From contig NZ_JAUSWV010000002.1 of NCBI RefSeq assembly GCF_030815485.1, forward strand, positions 5,766,001-5,830,000: 64,000 nt of DNA, written 5' to 3'. The DNA is from Streptomyces rishiriensis. Lineage in GTDB: Bacteria > Actinomycetota > Actinomycetes > Streptomycetales > Streptomycetaceae. The notes under the pieces are model-generated. The model did no database searches. It was not told the DNA's origin and worked only from the letters and a program-made list of their open reading frames with translations. Shown piece after piece: positions 23,750 through 32,597 of this stretch (the stretch's first letter is position 1; each line of letters begins with the position of its first letter). A program made the position numbers and the translations under genes.

Positions 23750-24423
23750 CAGCCCCTGACGCGGGGCGTGGCATAGGCAACGGGGAACGTGCCGCGGAAC
23801 AGACCACGACGTTCGGGTTTCCGCGCGACAGCTTCCGCATCCTCCACGTCAGCACCGGCAACGTCTGCCGCTCGCCGATCACCGAGCGGCTGACGCGGCA
23901 TTTCGTGTCGCAGCGGCTCGGGGTGCTGGGCGGCGGGCTGATCGTGGAGAGCGCGGGCACCTGGGGCCACGAGGGCGCGCCGATGGAGAGCAACGCGGAG
24001 ACCGTGCTGGCCGACTTCGGCGCGGACGCCACCGGATTCACCGGCCGTGAGCTGCTCGACGAGCACGTCATCATGGCCGACCTGGTCCTGACGGCGACCC
24101 GCGACCACCGCGCCCAGGTCATCTCCATGGGCCACTCGGCGGGCCTGCGCACCTTCACCCTGAAGGAGTTCACCCGCCTGGTGAACGCCATCGACCCGGC
24201 CACCCTCCCGCCGCTGGACGAGGGCGTGGTGATGCGCGCCCGTGCCCTGGTCCGCGCGGCGGCGGCGCTGCGCGGGTGGCTCCTGGCCCCGACACTCGAG
24301 GCGGACGAGGTCTACGACCCGTACGGGGCGCCCCTGCCGTTCTTCCGCTCGATCGGCGACGAGATACACCAGGCGCTGGATCCGGTGGTCACGGCGCTCA
24401 CCGGCGTGCCCGCACGCACCTGA
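23746..24423 (+). CDS. Low-molecular-weight protein tyrosine phosphatase-like protein lacking the catalytic Cys
   Basis: The product is 225 aa from TTG 23746, overlapping the previous stop. The fold matches LMW-PTP/ArsC-type phosphatases: ILHVSTGNVCRSPITERL is the P-loop, SAGTWGHEGAPM the next conserved segment, and VYDPYGAPLPFF carries the general-acid Asp-Pro. The normal loop is (V/I)C-X-G-N-X-CRS. Here position 36, the nucleophilic Cys, is Ser, while Cys41 and Arg42 remain. An active PTP would not be expected, so it may be a substrate- or phosphate-binding pseudoenzyme, perhaps conserved. It could still bind wall-polymer or tyrosine-phosphate ligands (inference). Confidence 0.8.
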   Translation: MTAPDAGRGIGNGERAAEQTTTFGFPRDSFRILHVSTGNVCRSPITERLTRHFVSQRLGVLGGGLIVESAGTWGHEGAPMESNAETVLADFGADATGFTGRELLDEHVIMADLVLTATRDHRAQVISMGHSAGLRTFTLKEFTRLVNAIDPATLPPLDEGVVMRARALVRAAAALRGWLLAPTLEADEVYDPYGAPLPFFRSIGDEIHQALDPVVTALTGVPART

Positions 24424-24551
24424 GGGCGGCGCGGACCGGGTCCCGGTCGTGACCGTTGTCGCCGGGTTCCCGCGCGGACGCGGCGACCGCGCGCACCCCC
24501 CACCCCGGGCCTACATTGGACGTACGTCACCGTCGACGCCCGGAGCGCACC

Positions 24552-25814
24552 ATGTCGGTCACCCATGCCCCCGAGGCCGATGTCCTGCGCCGGCAGGACC
24601 CCGAGCTGGCCGAGATCCTGCTCGGGGAGCGGGAGCGGCAGGCGTCGACGCTCCAGCTGATCGCCGCCGAGAACTTCACCTCGCCCGCCGTGCTGGCCGC
24701 GCTCGGCTCACCGCTCGCCAACAAGTACGCGGAGGGCTACCCGGGGGCCCGGCACCACGGCGGCTGCGAGATCGTCGACATCGCCGAGCGGATCGCCGTG
24801 GACCGCGCCAGGACGCTGTTCGGCGCCGAACACGCCAACGTGCAGGCCCACTCGGGCTCCTCCGCGATGCTGGCCGCCTACGCCGCGGTGCTCCGGCCCG
24901 GCGACACGGTCCTGGCGCTGGGGCTGCCCGACGGCGGCCACCTCACGCACGGTTCGCCGGCCAACTTCTCCGGCCGCTGGTTCGACTTCATCCCCTACGG
25001 GGTGGACGCGGAGAGCGGGCTCATCGATCACGAGCAGGTCCGCACGCTGGCCCGGGGCCACCGGCCCAAGGCGATCGTGTGCGGATCCACCGCCTATCCG
25101 CGCCACATCGACTACGCCTTCTTCCGCGAGGTCGCCGACGAGACGGGCGCCTTTCTGATCGCCGACGCCGCTCATCCCATCGGGCTCGTCGCCGGGGGAG
25201 CGGCGCCCAGTCCGGTGCCGTACGCCGACATCGTCTGCGCCACCACGCACAAGGTGCTGCGCGGGCCGCGCGGCGGAATGCTGCTGTGCGGCGGCGAGCT
25301 CGCCGAGCGGGTGGACCGGGCGGTCTTCCCGTTCACGCAGGGCGGCGCGCAGATGCACACCATCGCCGCGAAGGCGGTCGCCTTCGGCGAGGCGGCAACC
25401 CCGGCGTTCGCCGGGTACGCCCATCAGGTGGTCGCCAATGCGAGGGTTCTCGCAGCGGCCTTGCAGCGGGAGGGGCTCACCGTCACGACCGGCGGGACCG
25501 ACACCCACCTCATCACCGCCGACCCGGCACCGCTGGGTGTCGACGGGCGCACCGCGCGCGGGCTGCTCGCGGCCGCCGGGATGGTGCTGGACTGCTGCGC
25601 CCTCCCGCATGCCCCGGGCGCCGATGTCACCGCCGCCCACGCCCGTGGCCTGCGCCTGGGCACCGCTGCCCTGACCACGCAGGGCATGGGGGAGGAGGAG
25701 ATGGCACGGGTCGCGGCGCTGCTCGCGGGGGTGCTGCGGGACGAGGTCGAGGCCAGGAAGGCCCGTGAGGAGGTGCGCGAGCTGGCCCTGGGGTTCCCGC
25801 CGTACGCGGGCTGA
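24552..25814 (+). CDS. glyA: Serine hydroxymethyltransferase
   Basis: The product is 420 aa. The PLP enzyme interconverts serine and glycine with tetrahydrofolate, feeding one-carbon metabolism. Visible are LQLIAAENFTSPAVLAALGS, NKYAEGYPGARHHGGCE, VQAHSGSSAMLAAYAAVL, DAAHPIGLVAGG, and the PLP lysine in CATTHKVLRGPRGG. The start is ATG 24552, giving the usual N-terminus. PGARHHGG replaces the commoner PG.RYYGG, a double-aromatic change to two His in the tetrahydrofolate-side loop, so it may be a divergent paralogue with altered substrate use. Confidence 0.88.
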   Translation: MSVTHAPEADVLRRQDPELAEILLGERERQASTLQLIAAENFTSPAVLAALGSPLANKYAEGYPGARHHGGCEIVDIAERIAVDRARTLFGAEHANVQAHSGSSAMLAAYAAVLRPGDTVLALGLPDGGHLTHGSPANFSGRWFDFIPYGVDAESGLIDHEQVRTLARGHRPKAIVCGSTAYPRHIDYAFFREVADETGAFLIADAAHPIGLVAGGAAPSPVPYADIVCATTHKVLRGPRGGMLLCGGELAERVDRAVFPFTQGGAQMHTIAAKAVAFGEAATPAFAGYAHQVVANARVLAAALQREGLTVTTGGTDTHLITADPAPLGVDGRTARGLLAAAGMVLDCCALPHAPGADVTAAHARGLRLGTAALTTQGMGEEEMARVAALLAGVLRDEVEARKAREEVRELALGFPPYAG

Positions 25815-25987
25815 TCCGGGGTGGTCGCGCCGCGCACACCGCCTCGTGCGCACCCCCGTGCGTCCCCGCGCGCAGCCTGACGTGAAACCATCGTCACTAC
25901 CCGGTAGTCCTCACACATATGCGCCGTGCGGTGGTCGATCGCTAGGGTGTGGGACTGAGATGGCCAGCGAGACCTGTGGGGAAGCCC

Positions 25988-27328
25988 GTGCGTGAATACC
26001 TGCTGACGCTCTGCATCACGGCCGCGGTGACGTATCTGCTGACAGGGCCGGTACGTAAGTTCGCGATCGTGGCCGGAGCGATGCCGGAGATCAGGGCCCG
26101 TGACGTGCACCGGGAACCCACTCCGCGGCTCGGCGGGATCGCCATGTTCTTCGGCCTGTGCGCCGGCCTGCTGGTCGCCGACCATCTCACCAACCTCAAC
26201 GAGGTCTTCGAGAAGTCGAACGAGCCGCGCGCCCTGCTCTCGGGGGCCGCGCTGATCTGGCTGATCGGCGTCCTGGACGACAAGTTCGAGATCGACGCCC
26301 TGATCAAGCTGGGCGGCCAGATGATCGCCGCCGGCGTCATGGTCATGCAGGGTCTGACGATCCTGTGGCTGCCGGTGCCGCTGGTCGGCACGGTCGCGCT
26401 GACCCAGTGGCAGGGCACCCTGCTCACGGTCGCGCTGGTGGTGATCACGATCAACGCGGTCAACTTCGTGGACGGTCTCGACGGCCTGGCGGCGGGCATG
26501 GTGTGCATCGCCTCGGCGGCGTTCTTCATGTACGCCTACCGCATCTGGTACTCCTACGGCATCGAGGCCGCCGCCCCGGCGACGCTCTTCGCGGCGATCC
26601 TGATGGGCATGTGCCTGGGCTTCCTGCCGCACAACATGCATCCCGCGCGGATCTTCATGGGCGACTCCGGCTCGATGCTGATCGGTCTGGTGCTGGCGGC
26701 CGGCGCGATCTCCGTCACGGGGCAGGTCGATCCGGACATCATGCGGCTGTTCTCCGGCTCCGAGCGCAACGCCGTGCACCAGATGGTGCCGGTCTACATC
26801 CCGCTGCTGATGCCGCTGACGATCATCGCGATCCCGGCCGCCGACCTGATCCTGGCGATCGTGCGCCGCACCTGGCGCGGTCAGTCGCCGTTCGCCGCGG
26901 ACCGGGGGCATCTGCACCACCGGCTGCTGGAGATCGGCCACTCGCACAGCCGCGCGGTGCTGATCATGTACTTCTGGTCGGCGCTGATCGCCTTCGGGGC
27001 GCTCACCTACTCGGTCAACGCGGCTTCCATGTGGATCGTCCTCGGGGTGGTGATCCTCAGCGCGATCGGTCTGGCGCTGCTCCTGCTGCCGCGCTTCAGG
27101 CCGCGCACCCCGCGCTGGGCCGAGGGCTTCGTGCCGCCGCGCTACCGGCGCCGGAGGGCCTTGCAGGCGGAGGAGCGGGAGTCCGGGGCAGCGGCCGTCC
27201 ACGACGGGCCGGCCGCCGACGGGCAGCCCGCCGACGACGACGCGCAGGGCCCTGTGACGGTAGGGGTGGCGGGGGCGAACGGGGCCACCGCGATCGGTGG
27301 CCGGGGCAGCTCCAAGGTAAGAATCTGA
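25988..27328 (+). CDS. Undecaprenyl-phosphate GlcNAc-1-phosphate transferase-like (WecA/TagO family)
   Basis: The product is 446 aa from GTG 25988 (GGGGAAG upstream). It is a polytopic membrane protein of the polyprenyl-phosphate sugar-1-phosphate transferase family, with about 11 helices. Motifs are REPTPRLGGIAMF, LIGVLDDKFEID (Mg-binding Asp pair), INAVNFVDGLDGLAAG, FMGDSGSMLIG, and RGHLHHRLLEIGHSH (the family's HxHH loop). It transfers a sugar phosphate to the lipid carrier to start wall-polymer synthesis. The last 75 residues are a charged cytoplasmic tail. The gene lies just upstream of the atp operon. Confidence 0.9.
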   Translation: MREYLLTLCITAAVTYLLTGPVRKFAIVAGAMPEIRARDVHREPTPRLGGIAMFFGLCAGLLVADHLTNLNEVFEKSNEPRALLSGAALIWLIGVLDDKFEIDALIKLGGQMIAAGVMVMQGLTILWLPVPLVGTVALTQWQGTLLTVALVVITINAVNFVDGLDGLAAGMVCIASAAFFMYAYRIWYSYGIEAAAPATLFAAILMGMCLGFLPHNMHPARIFMGDSGSMLIGLVLAAGAISVTGQVDPDIMRLFSGSERNAVHQMVPVYIPLLMPLTIIAIPAADLILAIVRRTWRGQSPFAADRGHLHHRLLEIGHSHSRAVLIMYFWSALIAFGALTYSVNAASMWIVLGVVILSAIGLALLLLPRFRPRTPRWAEGFVPPRYRRRRALQAEERESGAAAVHDGPAADGQPADDDAQGPVTVGVAGANGATAIGGRGSSKVRI

Positions 27329-27415
27329 CGAGAGCATTGCCAAGTCGTGGGAGAACCGGTGCAGGGCAAAGCATCCCAATACCAGACAAGACCTCCCGGT
27401 TCCCGCGCAGACGTG

Positions 27416-27441
27416 CACTGTCACTCTCATGTGTGACAGTG
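27416..27441 (+). terminator. Perfect 9-bp inverted repeat upstream of the atp operon
   Basis: CACTGTCAC (27416-27424) and GTGACAGTG (27433-27441) with an 8-base loop, extendable by GTG/GCAC pairing with a one-base bulge. Either the terminator of the upstream gene or an operator. Confidence 0.55.
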
Positions 27442-27512
27442 AGCACACCCGCCAGGTAAAGACCTCATCAAATAGTTTGTGATACGGTTCACGAGAACCC
27501 CGAACACAACCA

Positions 27513-27536
27513 AAGAGCCCCAACGCGAGGGCTCTT
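27513..27536 (+). terminator. Hairpin in the atpI leader
   Basis: AAGAGCCC (27513-27520) and GGGCTCTT (27529-27536) pair perfectly around an 8-base loop, about 95 bases before atpI. It could be a terminator of upstream transcription or an attenuator. Confidence 0.55.
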
Positions 27537-27631
27537 CGGAGCGAGGCCGGCGTGAGTTTTTCGCCCCTCGAACCGGGACTACGCTCGTCCATGACGACAC
27601 CCTGCCCCCCTTTGAAAGCGGAGTTGCCGCC

Positions 27632-28084
27632 ATGCCGTCCAATGACGTCCGGATCCTGGCCCAGGCCGCCGTGCCCACTGTCGCCGTCGGTGCTGTCGCC
27701 GCCGCCGTCAGCGGCGTGGTCGCCGGTGGCAAGGGTGTCATCGGAGCGGCCGTCGGCACGGTGATCGTGATCGCGTTCATGGGGCTGGGGCTGTACGTCC
27801 TGCAGCGCACCGCCAAATCGCTTCCGCAGTTGTTCCAGGCCATGGGTCTGATGCTCTACGCGGCTCAGATCCTGCTGCTGTTCATCTTCATGGCCGCGTT
27901 CAAGAACACGACGCTGTTCAACCCCCGGGCCTTCGCCATCACGCTCGTCGCCGCCACCATCGCGTGGATCGCCGCACAGGCGCGTGCGCATATGAAGGCC
28001 AAGATCCTTTACGTCGAACCCGATTCGGCCTCCACGACCTCCTCGAAGGGCGAAAAGCCCGAAAATTCGAGGCACTCGTCGTGA
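27632..28084 (+). CDS. atpI: ATP synthase protein I-like membrane protein
   Basis: The product is 150 aa with four hydrophobic segments (VAVGAVAAAVSGVVAGG, VIGAAVGTVIVIAFMGLGL, AMGLMLYAAQILLLFIFMAA, FAITLVAATIAWIAAQA), like AtpI-type assembly helpers encoded first in many atp operons. AtpI helps assemble the c-ring. The sequence is weakly conserved in general, so the name rests on topology and position directly ahead of atpB. Start ATG 27632 with AAAGCGGAG upstream. Confidence 0.75.
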   Translation: MPSNDVRILAQAAVPTVAVGAVAAAVSGVVAGGKGVIGAAVGTVIVIAFMGLGLYVLQRTAKSLPQLFQAMGLMLYAAQILLLFIFMAAFKNTTLFNPRAFAITLVAATIAWIAAQARAHMKAKILYVEPDSASTTSSKGEKPENSRHSS

Positions 28085-28309
28085 GGGGTAGGGCCGGGAT
28101 AAAGACGTCTGGGAGATCCTGCTATCGTCCGGTGCCAACTGCGGCATCGCGGGCGCGGGCATTCGAGCTGACGCCTGCTCAATCGCGAGGCGAGATGCCC
28201 CCAAGCCGCCCTCACATCAGAAACACCAGTCCCGTGCCGAAACGCGGTCGTACGCCGCGCCGACACAACGAGGTTGCCGTACCCATGCACCACGACGAAG
28301 GAGCCCGCG

Positions 28310-29131
28310 GTGAGTGCTGACCCGACGCAGGTGCTCGCTTTCGAGACCGACTGCCACCTGTTCGACGGTTGTGGCTTCCCGGCTCCGGGCCTGCACTCGT
28401 TCCTGTTCGAGCCGCTCTTCGGCGACGCGGACGGCAACTCGTACTTCAACAAGACGATGCTGCTGGCGCTGCTCGGCTCGATCATCATCGTCGGCTTCTT
28501 CTGGGCCGCCTTCGCCCGTCCGAAGGTCGTCCCCGGCAAGCTCCAGCTGGTCGCCGAAGCCGGCTACGACTTCGTCCGCCGAGGTGTCGTCTACGAGACC
28601 ATCGGAAAGAAGGAAGGCGAGAAGTACGTACCGCTGGTCGTCTCGCTCTTCTTCTTCGTCTGGATGATGAACCTCTGGTCGATCGTCCCGATCGCCCAGT
28701 TCCCGGTCACCGCGATCATTTCGTACCCCGCGGTTCTCGCCGGCATCGTCTACATCCTGTGGGTCTCCCTGACCTTCAAGCGCCAAGGATTCGTCGGCGC
28801 CTGGAAGAACTTCACCGGTTACGACAAGTCGCTCGGCGCGGTCCTCCCGCTGTCGATGACGATCGAGCTCTTCTCGAACCTCCTCGTGCGGCCCTTCACT
28901 CACGCCGTCCGACTGTTCGCGAACATGTTCGCCGGCCACACCCTCTTGCTGCTCTTCACGATCGCCACCTGGTACATGCTGAACGGCATCGGCATCGCCT
29001 ACTCCGCCGTCTCGTTCGTGATGGTTCTCGTGATGACGGCCTTCGAACTCTTCATCCAGGCTGTGCAGGCGTACGTCTTCGTCCTCCTGACCTGCAGCTT
29101 CATCCAGGGCGCGCTCGCCGAGCACCACTGA
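28310..29131 (+). CDS. atpB: F0F1 ATP synthase subunit a
   Basis: The product is 273 aa, polytopic. SNLLVRPFTHAVRLFANMFAG carries the essential Arg of subunit a that faces the c-ring carboxylate, and AVQAYVFVLLTCSFIQGALA is the last conserved helix. Start GTG 28310 with GAAGGAG about 8 bases upstream. It forms the proton half-channels with the c-ring. Confidence 0.97.
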   Translation: MSADPTQVLAFETDCHLFDGCGFPAPGLHSFLFEPLFGDADGNSYFNKTMLLALLGSIIIVGFFWAAFARPKVVPGKLQLVAEAGYDFVRRGVVYETIGKKEGEKYVPLVVSLFFFVWMMNLWSIVPIAQFPVTAIISYPAVLAGIVYILWVSLTFKRQGFVGAWKNFTGYDKSLGAVLPLSMTIELFSNLLVRPFTHAVRLFANMFAGHTLLLLFTIATWYMLNGIGIAYSAVSFVMVLVMTAFELFIQAVQAYVFVLLTCSFIQGALAEHH

Positions 29132-29203
29132 GCCAGCCCGACCCCCACCCAGACATCCGGTGGCCAACCCCCACCGGTCCTTGAAAGAGAAGGAAGAACC
29201 GGC

Positions 29204-29452
29204 ATGTCCGCTCTCCAGACCCTTGCCGCCGGCGTCGAGATCAAGGGCAACCTCGGCTCGATCGGCTACGGCCTCGCCGCGATCGGCCCGGGCGTCGGCG
29301 TCGGCATCATCTTCGGTAACGGCACCCAGGCGCTCGCCCGTCAGCCCGAGGCTGCCGGCCTGATCCGCGCCAACCAGATCCTCGGCTTCGCCTTCTGTGA
29401 GGCGCTCGCCCTGATCGGTCTGGTCATGCCGTTCGTCTACCCGACCTCCTGA
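29204..29452 (+). CDS. atpE: F0F1 ATP synthase subunit c
   Basis: The product is 82 aa with two helices. The polar loop is ARQPEA, and the proton-carrying carboxylate is the Glu in FAFCEALALIGLVMPF. The N-terminal helix has the Gly-rich GYGLAAIGPGVGVGIIFG packing motif. GAGAAGGAAG lies upstream of the ATG. Glu rather than Asp is usual in actinobacteria. Confidence 0.98.
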   Translation: MSALQTLAAGVEIKGNLGSIGYGLAAIGPGVGVGIIFGNGTQALARQPEAAGLIRANQILGFAFCEALALIGLVMPFVYPTS

Positions 29453-29488
29453 TCCGTCGGACCGCCCCTTTCGACGAAAGGCACTGAT

Positions 29489-30034
29489 ATGAGCCCCCTG
29501 GTTCAGCTGGCGGCTGAGGAAGCGGAAAACCCGCTCATCCCGCCGATTCCGGAGCTCGTGATCGGCCTGATCGCCTTCGTCATCGTCTTCGGCTTCCTCG
29601 CCAAGAAGCTTCTCCCGAACATCAACAAGGTTCTGGAGCAGCGGCGCGAGGCCATCGAGGGCGGTATCGAGAAGGCAGAGGCCGCACAGACCGAAGCCCA
29701 GAGCGTTCTTGAGCAGTACAAGGCCCAGCTCGCCGAGGCCCGTCACGAGGCCGCGCGGCTGCGCCAGGAGGCGCAGGAGCAGGGCGCCGCACTCATCACC
29801 GAGATGCGTGCGGAAGGCCAGCGCCAGCGCGAGGAGATCGTCGCCGCCGGACACAGCCAGATCGAGGCGGACCGCAAGGCCGCCGCGTCCGCGCTGCGTC
29901 AGGACGTCGGCAAGCTCGCCACCGAACTGGCCGGCAAGCTCGTCGGGGAGTCTCTCGACGACCACGCCCGCCAGAGCCGCGTCATCGACCGCTTCCTCGA
30001 CGACCTCGAGGAGAAGGCCGAGGCGTCTCGATGA
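29489..30034 (+). CDS. atpF: F0F1 ATP synthase subunit b
   Basis: The product is 181 aa. One membrane helix near the N-terminus (PELVIGLIAFVIVFGFLAKK) is followed by a long charged coiled coil with Ala/Glu/Arg repeats, the peripheral stalk. AAAGGC lies upstream. Its stop overlaps the atpH start (ATGA), indicating translational coupling. Confidence 0.97.
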   Translation: MSPLVQLAAEEAENPLIPPIPELVIGLIAFVIVFGFLAKKLLPNINKVLEQRREAIEGGIEKAEAAQTEAQSVLEQYKAQLAEARHEAARLRQEAQEQGAALITEMRAEGQRQREEIVAAGHSQIEADRKAAASALRQDVGKLATELAGKLVGESLDDHARQSRVIDRFLDDLEEKAEASR

Positions 30035-30852
30035 CCGCACACGGAGCGAGCCGCGAGGCATTCGCAGCAGCCCGTGAGCGTCTCGACGCGCTGACGGACT
30101 CCACGTCCGTGGACGCGGCGCAGCTCGCCGACGAGCTGGCGGCCGTCACCGCGCTGCTTCACCGCGAGGTCTCGCTGCGTCGGGTCCTCACCGACCCGGC
30201 GCAGGCCGGCGAGGCCAAGGCCGAGCTGGTCCAGCGCCTGCTCGGCGCCCAGATCAGCGGCGCCACCGCCGACCTGGTGTCCGGCACGGTGCGTTCCCGC
30301 TGGTCGCAGTCGCGCGACCTGGTGGACGTGCTGGAGGAGCTGGCGAACATCGCAGACCTCACCGCCGCGCAGAGGGCCGGCAGGCTCGACAACGTCGAGG
30401 ACGAGCTGTTCCGTTTCGGACGGATCGTCGCCTCGAACACCGAGCTGCGCGCCGCACTGACCAACCGGAAGGCCACCGCCTCGGCCAAGAGCGAGCTGCT
30501 GCGCAGCCTGCTCGGCGGCCGGGCCGACGCGGCCACCGAGCGACTGGTGACGCGCCTCGTGACCGCGCCCCGTGGACGTAGCCTGGAAGCGGGCCTCGAA
30601 GGCCTGTCCAAGCTCGCCGCTGAGCGCCGGGACCGCATGGTCGCCGTCGTCACCTCGGCGGTACCGCTGAGCGACCCGCAGAAGCAGCGCCTCGGCGCCG
30701 CCCTCGCCAAGCTCTACGGCCGCCCGATGCACCTCAACCTCGACGTGGACCCCGCGGTCCTCGGCGGGATGCGGGTGCAGGTCGGCGACGAGGTGATCAA
30801 CGGATCCCTCGCGGACCGCATCGAGGACGTCGCCCGCCGCATGGCGAGCTAG
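30031..30852 (+). CDS. atpH: F0F1 ATP synthase subunit delta
   Basis: The product is 273 aa, about 95 residues longer than E. coli delta (177), as in other actinobacteria. The C-terminal signature VAVVTSAVPLSDPQKQRLG and LNLDVDPAVLGGMRVQVGDE is typical of OSCP/delta. It links the peripheral stalk to the top of F1. It overlaps atpF by four bases. Confidence 0.97.
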   Translation: MTAHGASREAFAAARERLDALTDSTSVDAAQLADELAAVTALLHREVSLRRVLTDPAQAGEAKAELVQRLLGAQISGATADLVSGTVRSRWSQSRDLVDVLEELANIADLTAAQRAGRLDNVEDELFRFGRIVASNTELRAALTNRKATASAKSELLRSLLGGRADAATERLVTRLVTAPRGRSLEAGLEGLSKLAAERRDRMVAVVTSAVPLSDPQKQRLGAALAKLYGRPMHLNLDVDPAVLGGMRVQVGDEVINGSLADRIEDVARRMAS

Positions 30853-30923
30853 CAGCAACTCAAGACCGCAGTACGAACTGATGGCGGCCCTGGTTGGGCC
30901 GTGCAGAGGATTCACCTCTTTCA

Positions 30924-30944
30924 GGGGGGAGTCCCCATCCCCCC
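30924..30944 (+). promoter_or_regulatory. G6/C6 hairpin between atpH and atpA
   Basis: GGGGGG (30924-30929) and CCCCCC (30939-30944) with a 9-base loop, about 42 bases before atpA. It may set differential stability or translation of the F1 part of the operon. Confidence 0.45.
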
Positions 30945-30986
30945 AAAGTGAAACTTCGGGCCCAACAAGGAGAGCAGGGAACCCAG

Positions 30987-32576
30987 ATGGCGGAGCTCAC
31001 GATCCGGCCGGAGGAGATCCGGGATGCGCTGGAGAACTTTGTCCAGTCGTACAAGCCGGACGCGGCCTCGCGCGAGGAGGTCGGTACGGTCACCCTTGCC
31101 GGCGACGGCATCGCGAAGGTCGAGGGCCTTCCCTCGGCCATGGCCAACGAACTGCTGAAGTTCGAGGACGGCACCCTCGGTCTCGCGCTCAACCTCGAAG
31201 AGCGCGAGATCGGTACCGTCATCCTCGGCGAGTTCAGCGGCGTCGAGGAGGGCCAGCCGGTCACCCGCACGGGAGAGGTCCTGTCCGTCGCCGTCGGCGA
31301 GGGCTACCTCGGCCGTGTGGTCGACCCGCTCGGCAACCCGATCGACGGCCTCGGCGAGATCGAGACGTCCGGCCGCCGTGCCCTGGAGCTCCAGGCTCCG
31401 GGTGTCATGGCCCGTAAGTCGGTGCACGAGCCGATGGAGACCGGCTACAAGGCCGTCGACGCGATGACCCCGGTCGGCCGTGGTCAGCGTCAGCTGATCA
31501 TCGGCGACCGCCAGACCGGCAAGACCGCCCTGGCCGTCGACACGATCATCAACCAGCGCGACAACTGGCGTTCCGGTGACGTGAAGAAGCAGGTCCGCTG
31601 CGTCTACGTCGCCATCGGCCAGAAGGGCTCGACCATCGCCTCCGTGCGTGGCGCCCTCGAAGAGGCCGGTGCGCTGGAGTACACGACCATCGTCGCCGCC
31701 CCGGCGTCCGACCCGGCCGGCTTCAAGTACCTGGCGCCGTACACCGGTTCGGCCATCGGTCAGCAGTGGATGTACGAGGGCAAGCACGTCCTCATCATCT
31801 TCGACGACCTCTCGAAGCAGGCCGACGCCTACCGCGCCGTGTCGCTGCTGCTGCGCCGTCCGCCGGGCCGCGAGGCCTACCCGGGCGACGTCTTCTACCT
31901 GCACTCCCGTCTGCTGGAGCGCTGCGCGAAGCTCTCCGACGAACTGGGCGCCGGTTCGATGACCGGTCTGCCGATCGTCGAGACGAAGGCCAACGACGTC
32001 TCGGCGTTCATCCCGACCAACGTCATCTCCATCACCGACGGCCAGTGCTTCCTGGAGTCGGACCTGTTCAACGCCGGTCAGCGCCCCGCGCTGAACGTCG
32101 GTATCTCCGTCTCCCGAGTCGGTGGTTCCGCGCAGCACAAGGCGATGAAGCAGGTCTCCGGGCGTCTCCGCCTCGACCTCGCCCAGTACCGTGAGCTGGA
32201 GGCGTTCGCCGCCTTCGGTTCCGACCTGGACGCCGCGTCGAAGTCCCAGCTGGAGCGCGGTCAGCGTCTGGTCGAGCTGCTCAAGCAGGCTCAGTACCAG
32301 CCGATGCCGACCGAGGACCAGGTCGTCTCCGTGTGGGCCGGTACCACCGGCAAGATGGACGACGTCCCGGTCGCCGACGTCCGCCGCTTCGAGAAGGAGC
32401 TCCTGGAGTACCTGCACCGCAAGGAGCAGGGCCTCATGACCTCCATCAAGGAGGGCGGCAAGATGTCGGACGACACCCTCATCGCCATCGCCGACGCGAT
32501 CGCCGAGTTCAAGAAGCAGTTCGAGACCTCGGACGGCAAGCTCCTCGGCGAGGACGCCCCGGCCGCGGCCAAGTGA
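30987..32576 (+). CDS. atpA: F0F1 ATP synthase subunit alpha
   Basis: The product is 529 aa from ATG 30987 (AAGGAGAG upstream). The non-catalytic nucleotide site shows Walker A GDRQTGKTA and Walker B VLIIFDDLSKQADAYRAVSL, with the arginine-finger region SVSRVGGSAQ. A C-terminal extension of about 20 residues (ending EDAPAAAK) is common in actinobacteria. A longer upstream frame is rejected. Confidence 0.98.
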   Translation: MAELTIRPEEIRDALENFVQSYKPDAASREEVGTVTLAGDGIAKVEGLPSAMANELLKFEDGTLGLALNLEEREIGTVILGEFSGVEEGQPVTRTGEVLSVAVGEGYLGRVVDPLGNPIDGLGEIETSGRRALELQAPGVMARKSVHEPMETGYKAVDAMTPVGRGQRQLIIGDRQTGKTALAVDTIINQRDNWRSGDVKKQVRCVYVAIGQKGSTIASVRGALEEAGALEYTTIVAAPASDPAGFKYLAPYTGSAIGQQWMYEGKHVLIIFDDLSKQADAYRAVSLLLRRPPGREAYPGDVFYLHSRLLERCAKLSDELGAGSMTGLPIVETKANDVSAFIPTNVISITDGQCFLESDLFNAGQRPALNVGISVSRVGGSAQHKAMKQVSGRLRLDLAQYRELEAFAAFGSDLDAASKSQLERGQRLVELLKQAQYQPMPTEDQVVSVWAGTTGKMDDVPVADVRRFEKELLEYLHRKEQGLMTSIKEGGKMSDDTLIAIADAIAEFKKQFETSDGKLLGEDAPAAAK

Positions 32577-32597
32577 CGTAAGGAAGGGACCTGACTC

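Larger units (their letters stand above)
27329..27631 (+). promoter_or_regulatory. atp operon upstream region
   Basis: About 300 bases without a gene between the WecA-like gene and atpI. It holds two clear dyads (27416-27441 and 27513-27536). Promoter boxes could not be picked with confidence; AATAGTTTGTGATACGG around 27470-27486 is an AT-rich candidate. Confidence 0.5.

Noticed and set aside
25424..28204. Very long minus-strand open frame across glyA, the WecA-like gene and atpI
   Set aside because: Shadow of three recognisable plus-strand genes; composition is Arg/Gly/His-rich without motifs.
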